Below, in pieces: positions 5,088 to 10,418 of a stretch of DNA of 10,418 nt. A model generated the notes under the pieces. That model made no database searches. It saw only the letters and a list, made by a program, of their open reading frames with translations, and had not been told where the DNA came from. Origin of the DNA: JBLHKE01 sp047619485 (lineage in GTDB: Bacteria > Verrucomicrobiota > Verrucomicrobiia > Verrucomicrobiales > DEV007); contig JBLHKE010000229.1 of NCBI GenBank assembly GCA_047619485.1, positions 1 to 10,418 of the forward strand. The letters run 5' to 3'. A program made the translations under genes and the position numbers. Positions within the stretch are counted from its first letter, which is position 1. Each line of letters opens with the position of its first letter.

Positions 5088-6466
5088 ACCGTGCTATCGA
5101 TGCTGTCTTCGGCGAAGCGGGTGGTGATTACCGTGCCTGTCGGTGCCTCTTTCTTGCTCGTGATCAAGTTGCCCTCGGCGTTCGTGGTCGCGGTGAAGCC
5201 CCGGGCGAAGATGGACTCGGGGCCGAGAGCCTTGAAGGCGGCGGTAGTCTGATCGAGGCGGGCTTCTTGCGCGGCGAACTGACGTTTGAAGGCTGAGCTG
5301 AATTTCTCCCCGATCAGCAACAGATCCTGCGCCTGGCGTTCGAGTTTTCCGCCAGGGTGTCTGAGCTGCATGGTGTGTTCAACCTCGCGTAACTGGCGTT
5401 CGTAAAATTGCAGCTTGGTCTCGATGCGGCCTAGCAGGATCTGCTCGAGGTGGTCGAGGTCCTGCTCGAATTCGTCGAGGACGCGCAGCGGTTCGCGGGT
5501 CAGTGCACTGCGCGAGGTGTGGTCGAGCACCGTCTCCCAGTGCTGTAGCGTGCGCTCAACGTTGGTATTGAGCGAAGTCGAGAGATTACCCAGCCGCGCC
5601 TGCAGTTCGCCCGTATCCGGGACGATCAGTTCGGCCGCTGCGCTCGGGGTCGGGGCGCGCAGGTCGGCGGTGAAGTCGGAGATGGTAAAATCGATCTCGT
5701 GGCCGACCGCCGAGACGATCGGGGTCGGGCAGGCGTGGATCGCGCGGGCGACTACCTCCTCGTTGAATGGCCACAGGTCTTCGAGCGATCCGCCGCCGCG
5801 TGTGACGACGATGGTGTCGATGGCGGGCAGGCCGTTCTTCTGTGGCTTGCTCAAGTGATTGAGGGCGCGCGCGATTTCTCCAGCGGCGGCATCACCCTGC
5901 ACCCGCACGGGGTAGATGAGGATCCGCACCCACGGGGCGCGGCGTTTGAGGATGTTGAGCATGTCGCGCACGGCAGCACCAGTAGGGGAGGTGACTAGGC
6001 AGAGGGTGCGCGGGAATTTCGGGATCGGCAGCTTGCTCTCCTGGTCGAACAGCCCCTCGGCGTGGAGTTTCTGTTTCAGGGCATCGAATTTCACCTGCAG
6101 GGCGCCCTGGCCGACCGCCTGCACGCTGCGGCCGATGATCTGGTATTGACCGCGCGGTTCGTAGACCGAAATTTCGCCCTTCAGCTGAATCTCGATGCCG
6201 TCTGTCAGCTCGATGCTTACCCGCGCGGCGTCGTTGCGGAACAGGACGCAGGAGACCTGGGCTCCGGCATCCTTCAGGGTGAAATAGACATGCCCAGAGT
6301 TCTGCCGGCGCAGGTTGGAGATCTCGCCTTCTATGATGACATCGCCGATCTTGAGCTCGAGCAGGTTGCGGATCTTGCGCGTCAGCTGCGTGACGCTGAG
6401 CACCTTCTTCTCCGGCTCGGGTGCCGGTTTTTCGAAGAGGTCGAGGAAGCCGTCGTCGTTGCTCAT
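5081..6466 (-). CDS. xseA: Exodeoxyribonuclease VII large subunit
   Basis: Catalytic subunit of exonuclease VII, which with several small XseB subunits degrades single-stranded DNA from both ends into short oligonucleotides during repair. 461 residues, near the family norm. An N-terminal OB fold (about 22-118) carries IEGEISNLRRQNSGHVYFTLKD. The nuclease domain (about 143-280) carries VTSPTGAAVRDMLNILKRR, then VVTRGGGSLEDLWPFNEE, SAVGHEIDFTISDFTADLRA and PTPSAAAEL, all hallmark motifs. A long coiled coil (about 285-420) is the XseB-binding arm. ATG at 6466 overlaps the stop of the reductase gene as ATGA, so translation is probably coupled. No xseB is visible in the window. Confidence 0.97.
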   Translation of the reverse strand: MSNDDGFLDLFEKPAPEPEKKVLSVTQLTRKIRNLLELKIGDVIIEGEISNLRRQNSGHVYFTLKDAGAQVSCVLFRNDAARVSIELTDGIEIQLKGEISVYEPRGQYQIIGRSVQAVGQGALQVKFDALKQKLHAEGLFDQESKLPIPKFPRTLCLVTSPTGAAVRDMLNILKRRAPWVRILIYPVRVQGDAAAGEIARALNHLSKPQKNGLPAIDTIVVTRGGGSLEDLWPFNEEVVARAIHACPTPIVSAVGHEIDFTISDFTADLRAPTPSAAAELIVPDTGELQARLGNLSTSLNTNVERTLQHWETVLDHTSRSALTREPLRVLDEFEQDLDHLEQILLGRIETKLQFYERQLREVEHTMQLRHPGGKLERQAQDLLLIGEKFSSAFKRQFAAQEARLDQTTAAFKALGPESIFARGFTATTNAEGNLITSKKEAPTGTVITTRFAEDSIDSTVN

Positions 6467-7449
6467 TGGTCGGCGAATCGGAGGATGATCTTGCCGTCGC
6501 GCTCTGCTCTCTGTGCGTGTGTTAGGGCGGCGGCGATCTCTTCTGGGGGATAGACTTTTTCCACCGGGAGTTTCAACGCACCGTCGGCCATGAGTCGGCC
6601 GAGTTCCCCGAAGAGATCACGCACGGCATCGGTGCCCGCCTCCTTGAACCACTCGGTGACCCACAGGCCGCGCAGCACGATACGTTTGAAGATGAGGAAG
6701 CTGTTGGGCACCTTGAGGCTCTGGCGCGACATCGCCCCGTAGGTGATCATCTGACCCTGGGGTGCGAGCAGGTCCATGAGGCGCAGCGCGCTCTCGCCGC
6801 CGACCGCGTTGAATACGAGCGATGGTCCGCCGTCGCCAGCCAGTTCGCGCGCCTTGGCGACCGAGTCTTTCTCGTCGAGGAACACGACGTCGGCTCCGAG
6901 TGCTTCGAGCTGGGGGATGAGCGATTCGCGGCGCACGAAATTGATCGTCTTCAGGCCGTGGAATTTCGCGATCTGGATGATCGCTTGCCCGACTGCTGAG
7001 TTGGCGGCGTTCTGGGCGACCCAACTCCCTTTTGGGAGGTCTTGGAAGTCCGTGAGCAACAGCGCTGCCGTCGGTGGGTTAACCGAGAGTTGGCAGGCTT
7101 GCAATGGGTCGAGGCCGGCTGGAATTTTCACTAGTTGATCGGCGCTCAGGGCAATCTGGTCCTGCCACAGGTTGCCGCGTCCGAGGAAAATGACCTGGTC
7201 GCCCGGTGCGAAGCCTTCCACGCCATCTCCGCAGCTGATCACCTCGGCGCAGGCCTCGTTGCCCGGGACGGCTGGAAGTTCTGGTTTGATACCGTAGGTG
7301 CCCTCGATGTAGTTGATGTCGGCCGGGTTGATCGGTGCGGTAAGCACTCGGACGAGCACTTCCCCCGTGCTGGGTGTCGGTTCGGGCGCCTCGCCACAGG
7401 TGGCTTGTTCTTCGGGTTTGCCGAAGGATTGGAATTGGATCTGGCGCAT
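6463..7449 (-). CDS. MDR-family 2-enoyl thioester reductase-like oxidoreductase
   Basis: 328-residue zinc-independent medium-chain reductase of the quinone oxidoreductase / ETR (MECR-like) branch, predicted to reduce a 2-enoyl-thioester or similar enone with NADPH in the cytoplasm. The GroES-like N-terminal domain holds NPADINYIEGTYGIKPELPA, then VPGNEACAEV. The Tyr in GTYG (residue 52) lies where ETR enzymes have their catalytic Tyr. The Rossmann domain begins QNAANSAVGQAIIQIAK (about 146-162), and FVRRES follows, as expected for NADPH. No structural Cys-zinc lobe is seen. I chose ATG 7449 over the upstream in-frame ATG at 7491: the protein then starts MRQIQFQSFGKPEEQ as the family does, and it overlaps the upstream stop as TAATG. 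Substrate not determinable. Confidence 0.9.
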   Translation of the reverse strand: MRQIQFQSFGKPEEQATCGEAPEPTPSTGEVLVRVLTAPINPADINYIEGTYGIKPELPAVPGNEACAEVISCGDGVEGFAPGDQVIFLGRGNLWQDQIALSADQLVKIPAGLDPLQACQLSVNPPTAALLLTDFQDLPKGSWVAQNAANSAVGQAIIQIAKFHGLKTINFVRRESLIPQLEALGADVVFLDEKDSVAKARELAGDGGPSLVFNAVGGESALRLMDLLAPQGQMITYGAMSRQSLKVPNSFLIFKRIVLRGLWVTEWFKEAGTDAVRDLFGELGRLMADGALKLPVEKVYPPEEIAAALTHAQRAERDGKIILRFADQ

Positions 7450-8597
7450 TAGTTTGGCTGATAGAAGGTGACGCAAACTGGCTTTGGACACTCGGCAGAA
7501 TGGCCGGTGTCGGTGAGTTCGCCGCTCTGTTGATCGATGGCGAACACTGTGAGCGAATTGGAATTCTGGTTGGCGGCGATGATGAATTTGCCGTTCGGAT
7601 GGATACCAAAATTGCGCGGTGTCTTACCGCCGGTCGGTTCGATTTCAACGAGAGCTAACTTTCCATCATCGGCGATTTTGAAGCATGCAATACTATCGTG
7701 GCCGCGGTTGGAAGCGTAGAGGAATTTCCCGTTCGGGGTGATCTGGATTTCAGCGGTACCGCTGCTTCCTTTGTAATCTTGAGGTAGGGTTGAGACGGTT
7801 TCGAGTAATTCGAGTTTTCCGACACCGAAGGAATAGTCGATAACGGTGACGGTACTTTTTAATTCGTTCAGCAGGTAGAGGCGATCACCTTTAGGGTTCA
7901 CTGCTAGGTGACGTGGTCCGGATCCTGGTTCGACCTCGAACGCGCCGGTGCGTCTCAGTTTGCCACTAGGCTTGTCCATTTCATAGATCACCAGTTCGTC
8001 GGTGCCGAGATCGGCAGCGAAGAATCGCTTGCTCACGTTGTCCGGATTGATCGAGTGCGCGTGTGGTGCCTCTTGCCGCTTCGGGTTGGCGCTGCTGCCC
8101 TTGTGTTGGATGAGGGAGCTGTGCTCACTGAGCATACCATCGTCGCCGACGGGCATGACCGCGACATTGCCACCATGGTAGTTGGCAACTAGCAGGTGCT
8201 TGCCGGTCTTCGTCAAACTCAGGTGGCAAGGGCTACCACCGCCGGACGAGACACGATTGATCTCGCTCAGTTTGCCATCGCTTGGATCGATTTTAAACGA
8301 CGCGACCGACCCGGTTTCGCCACCATTAAAATCGCGAGTTTCTCCGACAGCGAAGAGCAGATTTTCCTCAGGATTTATCGCCAGAAATGACGGATTTGTT
8401 GATATTCCAGCCGTTCCAGCAGGGATGATCGCGCCGTTCGCATCGTCGAAATGAAACAGGTAGATCCCCTCGCTGGTGCCGCCTTCCGTGTAGGTGCCTA
8501 TGTAAACCAAGGACTTCCCGGCATGCGCGGTGGTGGTCGATCCTAACATTAATACTAACAGGTTCGTGGAGGCAAAAAAGAGTCGCAGTCGGTTCAT
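7449..8597 (-). CDS. Exported lactonase family (YbhE/Pgl-type) beta-propeller protein
   Basis: 382 residues. Signal peptide about 1-26 (MNRLRLFFASTNLLVLMLG, cleavage likely after AHA). The rest is a seven-bladed propeller of the 6-phosphogluconolactonase (YbhE) family: YIGTYTEGGTSEGIYLFHFD, PSFLAINPEENLLFAVGE, GGSPCHLSLTKTGKHLLVANY, then APHAHSINPDN..FFAADLGTDELVIYE, GSGPRHLAVNPKGDRLYLLNE and a final blade ending VCVTFYQPN. Family members hydrolyse 6-phosphogluconolactone or related lactones, but the export signal argues against a role in the cytosolic pentose phosphate pathway. An extracytoplasmic sugar-lactone or scaffold role is more likely (inference). It is the first gene of a three-gene chain with the reductase and xseA. 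Confidence 0.9.
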   Translation of the reverse strand: MNRLRLFFASTNLLVLMLGSTTTAHAGKSLVYIGTYTEGGTSEGIYLFHFDDANGAIIPAGTAGISTNPSFLAINPEENLLFAVGETRDFNGGETGSVASFKIDPSDGKLSEINRVSSGGGSPCHLSLTKTGKHLLVANYHGGNVAVMPVGDDGMLSEHSSLIQHKGSSANPKRQEAPHAHSINPDNVSKRFFAADLGTDELVIYEMDKPSGKLRRTGAFEVEPGSGPRHLAVNPKGDRLYLLNELKSTVTVIDYSFGVGKLELLETVSTLPQDYKGSSGTAEIQITPNGKFLYASNRGHDSIACFKIADDGKLALVEIEPTGGKTPRNFGIHPNGKFIIAANQNSNSLTVFAIDQQSGELTDTGHSAECPKPVCVTFYQPN

Positions 8598-8837
8598 AAA
8601 TTAACAGTCGTGTCTTGATTTGTTCGGTCCGATTTTGGACAATCTGAAACCACGGCAGGCATCGCGCCTGTTGGTGATGAACCTGAGCTAGGCTCCGGTG
8701 AACTGCCAATGTTTTGTCTGTCGGATTTCGCAATCAAACTATCAAACCAACAACCAATCGAGGGCTGCTGTCTGCGGGCCGCCAATTCCAATTCCGAATC
8801 TGAGTCAATGAGCACCAGAATGACTAGTGGTAAAACC

Positions 8838-8862
8838 TTAAGATATCTTAACTATTAATTAA
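8838..8862. promoter_or_regulatory. AT-rich palindromes upstream of the small RHH-like gene
   Basis: TTAAGATATCTTAA (8838-8851) is a perfect 14-base palindrome, followed by TTAATTAA (8855-8862). They lie 46-70 bases upstream of the predicted -35 box and could be regulator sites. AT-rich chance palindromes are common, so support is modest. Confidence 0.35.
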
Positions 8863-8907
8863 ACTTAACACTTTCTCGGCCGACAGAAAAATTTCCTGAT
8901 AAGGCGC

Positions 8908-8935
8908 TTGGCAAGAAAAATAGTTATGCCATAAT
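8908..8935 (+). promoter_or_regulatory. Sigma-70-type promoter for the gene at 8955
   Basis: TTGGCA (8908-8913) and CATAAT (8930-8935) are separated by 16 bases, each 5 of 6 to consensus. Start would be near 8942, giving a leader of about 13 bases with no Shine-Dalgarno. GCCAT-AATA-ATGGC (8928-8941) is an inverted repeat lying across the -10 box, a natural position for an autorepressor. Confidence 0.55.
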
Positions 8936-8954
8936 AATGGCTTAGTTATTTTAA

Positions 8955-9161
8955 ATGGCTCGCCAGAAGAACAGCGTCGAATCCGTCCAGATCACCGTCT
9001 CGGTGACTGAGCAGGTTCGCGACCAGCTTGAAGCGCTGACTTCATCGGGATTATTTGGAAAGAACGTTGCGGACACGGCCAATATTTTTATCTCTGAGCG
9101 CATCCGCGATATCGTGGAGCGCCAGTCGCCTATCCTTTCTCTGCCGGTAAAACCAAGCTAA
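8955..9161 (+). CDS. Small ribbon-helix-helix-like (CopG/Arc-type) protein
   Basis: 68 residues. Residues 8-17 (ESVQITVSVT) fit the DNA-contacting beta strand. EQVRDQLEALTSSGLFG (helix A plus turn) and NVADTANIFISERIRDIVE (helix B) fit the RHH fold. The short Pro/Ser tail (PILSLPVKPS) is probably unstructured. Such proteins form dimers and bind palindromes, often their own promoter. The inverted repeat over its -10 box and the AT-rich palindromes upstream fit autoregulation, but this is inference. The RHH call comes from pattern, without a search. The next gene on the same strand (9230) is 68 bases away and does not look like a RelE/ParE toxin, so a toxin-antitoxin reading is not supported. 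Confidence 0.72.
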   Translation: MARQKNSVESVQITVSVTEQVRDQLEALTSSGLFGKNVADTANIFISERIRDIVERQSPILSLPVKPS

Positions 9162-9229
9162 TGCATTTAGTACTTTCCTATTCCTCGATCCTCTCTTAGA
9201 ACCGATTCTTCGCTACCAACCAACCAACC

Positions 9230-9448
9230 ATGTCGTATCTCTCTCGTTTTGATCTTTCGTTCGATAGCCCGAAAAAACCACTCCCGCCGCTGTCGGAGAG
9301 TTCGTCGCTGGACGACTCGCTGGACAACCTGAGCAAGGAGATTTGTGCTCTTGATCCGGAGTTCGCGGAGATCCTGCTCTCGCTTACCTTTTCCACCGAG
9401 AGCCGGGACGAAAAGATCGCGAAGCTTAGGGGTTGGGCTGGGGTTTAG
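9230..9448 (+). CDS. Small acidic hypothetical protein
   Basis: 72 residues of unknown function. The N-terminal half is Ser/Pro/Asp-rich and probably disordered (FDSPKKPLPPLSESSSLDDS). The C-terminal half could form helices (LSKEICALDPEFAEILLSL, then SRDEKIAKLRGWAGV). No signal peptide, membrane segment or known motif. Its start lies directly after a CCAACCAACCAACC tetranucleotide run (about 9216-9229) and lacks a Shine-Dalgarno. It is supported by same-strand placement after the RHH-like gene, the clean gap and the palindromes beginning 13 bases past its stop; no homology was recognised. It could be a lineage-specific partner of the RHH-like protein. Confidence 0.55.
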   Translation: MSYLSRFDLSFDSPKKPLPPLSESSSLDDSLDNLSKEICALDPEFAEILLSLTFSTESRDEKIAKLRGWAGV

Positions 9449-9461
9449 GAAAATCCCGTTG

Positions 9462-9480
9462 ATTCGATTTTAAATCGAAT
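9462..9480. repeat. Palindromic repeat P, copy 3
   Basis: ATTCGATTTTAAATCGAAT: arms of 9 perfect base pairs around one T. It lies 13 bases after the stop of the small acidic gene. Core identical to copy 4 and one base shorter in the centre than copy 2. Confidence 0.72.
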
Positions 9481-9515
9481 TCCATCGTGCTGAGGCTGAG
9501 GATCAAGGCACTGCT

Positions 9516-9534
9516 ATTCGATTTTAAATCGAAT
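9516..9534. repeat. Palindromic repeat P, copy 4
   Basis: ATTCGATTTTAAATCGAAT, identical over 19 bases to copy 3, 54 bases away start to start. The 35 bases between are not repeated. It lies 32 bases from the trmD stop, so the two copies sit one near each convergent gene end. Confidence 0.72.
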
Positions 9535-9557
9535 TTCCGCGTCACTAACGGCGCGCG

Positions 9558-9578
9558 CTAGGCGGCTCACTCGCCTAG
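9558..9578 (-). other. Perfect hairpin overlapping the trmD stop codon
   Basis: CTAGGCG (9558-9564) pairs with CGCCTAG (9572-9578) across a 7-base loop that contains the TGA stop (9567-9569, minus strand). GC-rich stem but followed on the minus strand by CGCGCG rather than T residues. It may end or protect the trmD transcript. Confidence 0.45.
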
Positions 9579-10304
9579 TAGATCCGGGCGGTTCTTCTTT
9601 GTCCGCTCGCGGCTCTGATCGGCTTTCCACTCGTTGATCTTCTGGTGGTGGCCACCGAGGAGCACCTCGGGCACCTGCATCCCCTCAAACTCGGGTGGGC
9701 GGGTGTATTGCGGCGCTTCGAGAAGGCCGCCAGGGAGCTTGAAGCTCTCCTCTTCGGATGAACGATCGTCGCCCAAGACGCCGGGAATGAGGCGGACGAT
9801 GGCGTCAGTGAACACCACGGCCGCGATGGCGCCGTTGCTCAGGACGTAGTCGCCGATGGAGATTTCATCGTCGACAAGGGCCTCGGTGACGCGGTGGTCG
9901 ATGCCTTCGTAATGACCGCAGAGGAGGATGAGATGGCCCGCGGCGGCGGCGTAGTCTTGTGCGATGGACTGTTTCAGCTGCCTGCCCTGAGGGGTCATGA
10001 GGATGATTTTACAATCATCGGTGCGCAGCTTGCGGACGGCGGCGAAGATCGGTTCGGGTTTCATCACCATGCCCTGGCCGCCGCCGTAGGGGATGTCGTC
10101 GGCACGGCGGTGCTTGTCGGTGGTGAACTCGCGGATGTCGTGCACGCCGATCTCGACGTGGCCAGCCTGCTGGGCACGGCGGACGATGCTCTCGTCGAGG
10201 GGCGCGCGGCACATTGGCGGAAACAGGGTGAGGATGTCGATTTTCAGCTTGGTGGCGATAGTGGTGGAGGTTTTCGTTCCAGATCTGGATTTTCGCAGAT
10301 GCAC
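9567..10304 (-). CDS. trmD: tRNA (guanine-37-N1)-methyltransferase
   Basis: SPOUT methyltransferase that uses S-adenosylmethionine to make m1G37 next to the anticodon, preventing +1 frameshifts. Core motifs: KIDILTLFP, then VHDIREFTTDKHRRADDIPYGGGQGMVMKPEP, ILMTPQGRQLKQ, LLCGHYEGIDHRV, and the trefoil-knot signature EISIGDYVLSNGAIAAVVFTDAIVRLIPGVLG, followed by EAPQYTRPPEFEG and VPEVLLGGHH. Complete at the C terminus. The family normally begins MKIDIVTLFP, but no ATG is present there; the frame stays open to a stop at 10350-10352. Non-ATG candidates are GTG 10304 (used here) or TTG 10334, giving a 20-30 residue Ser/Thr/Lys-rich extension. The usual rpsP-rimM partners are not visible; upstream sequence is outside the window. 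Confidence 0.95.
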   Translation of the reverse strand: MHLRKSRSGTKTSTTIATKLKIDILTLFPPMCRAPLDESIVRRAQQAGHVEIGVHDIREFTTDKHRRADDIPYGGGQGMVMKPEPIFAAVRKLRTDDCKIILMTPQGRQLKQSIAQDYAAAAGHLILLCGHYEGIDHRVTEALVDDEISIGDYVLSNGAIAAVVFTDAIVRLIPGVLGDDRSSEEESFKLPGGLLEAPQYTRPPEFEGMQVPEVLLGGHHQKINEWKADQSRERTKKNRPDLLGE

Positions 10305-10377
10305 TAAGGGGTTGTCAGGAAATAAGTCATACAAAGATGCGCAGGAATTTTAGCCAGCACCAAGGCAGATTTCAGCG

Positions 10378-10383
10378 ATTATA
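10378..10383 (-). promoter_or_regulatory. Candidate -10 box upstream of trmD
   Basis: The minus strand reads CCCGCTATAATCGCTG, a perfect TATAAT. No good -35 hexamer is found at 16-18 bases (best CTTCCA). Transcription would begin near 10371, leaving a 37- or 67-base leader to the two candidate trmD starts. Suggests trmD has its own promoter here. Confidence 0.4.
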
Positions 10384-10418
10384 GCGGGCTATTTGAGTTG
10401 GAAGCGAACGCGGGTGAT

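Larger units (their letters stand above)
8598..8954. other. Divergent intergenic region, AT-rich on its right half
   Basis: A 357-base gap between the divergent lactonase gene and the small gene at 8955. The left part (8598-8820) shows no accepted gene; an open minus-strand frame at 8594-8815 looks like chance. The right part (8829-8955) is strikingly AT-rich compared with its surroundings and holds palindromes and a good promoter, listed separately. Confidence 0.6.

Noticed and set aside
8626..8640. GTCC/GGAC hairpin upstream of the lactonase gene
   Set aside because: Only four base pairs; no promoter or terminator context supports it.
8594..8815. Minus-strand open frame upstream of the lactonase gene
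   Set aside because: It overlaps the lactonase start, has no family features, and is composed of the kind of mixed residues expected from a non-coding frame.
8955..9448. Toxin-antitoxin pair (RHH antitoxin plus small protein)
   Set aside because: The second protein is acidic, partly disordered and lacks RelE/ParE, MazF, PIN or HicA features; the genes are 68 bases apart rather than overlapping.
9462..9534. CRISPR array
   Set aside because: Only two 19-base palindromes with a single intervening segment, no cas genes, and other copies occur elsewhere in the window as isolated units.

Overview
The window looks like a chromosomal segment of a moderately GC-rich Gram-negative bacterium, most probably a member of Verrucomicrobiota. 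The taxonomic call is an inference. It rests on mostly weak or absent Shine-Dalgarno sequences, tiny lipoproteins ending near a QPWxRP motif, an exported YbhE-type lactonase and the overall gene mix. It could not be checked by a search. Nothing looks like a phage, plasmid, CRISPR array or intact insertion sequence.

Layout. (1) Positions 1-491 hold the 3' part of an M23 (LytM-type) peptidoglycan peptidase gene, + strand. (2) Positions 492-1137 have no protein gene I accept. They contain a nested inverted-repeat element (515-656), the small SRP RNA gene on the minus strand (about 730-806), and a 7+1+7 palindrome at 1070-1084. (3) Positions 1138-3942, + strand, form a compact five-gene cluster. 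It has two paralogous membrane-anchored coiled-coil proteins with a shared C-terminal domain, then two paralogous mini-lipoproteins, then a conserved uncharacterised four-helix membrane protein. (4) Positions 3943-4234 are a convergent intergenic gap full of palindromes. (5) On the minus strand, 8597 down to 4235, lies an exported lactonase-like beta-propeller, a 2-enoyl thioester reductase-like MDR protein and xseA, joined by TAATG and ATGA stop/start overlaps. After a 156-base gap follows a left-handed beta-helix GlmU-like protein. (6) Positions 8598-8954 are an AT-rich, palindromic control region in front of a small ribbon-helix-helix-like gene (8955-9161), which is followed by a small acidic unknown protein (9230-9448). 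(7) A second convergent gap with two more copies of the palindrome precedes trmD on the minus strand (9567 to about 10304-10334), which has a TATAAT box near the window end.

The most interesting points are two. The first is the doubled envelope module at 1138-3426, where both the coiled-coil gene and the lipoprotein gene occur as diverged tandem pairs. The second is two dispersed non-coding repeat families. One is an 18-20 base palindrome (TTCGATTTTAAATCGAA type, four copies), always just beyond gene 3' ends in convergent gaps. The other is a 21-28 base AGTGGATTTGC...GAGGATC element (three copies).
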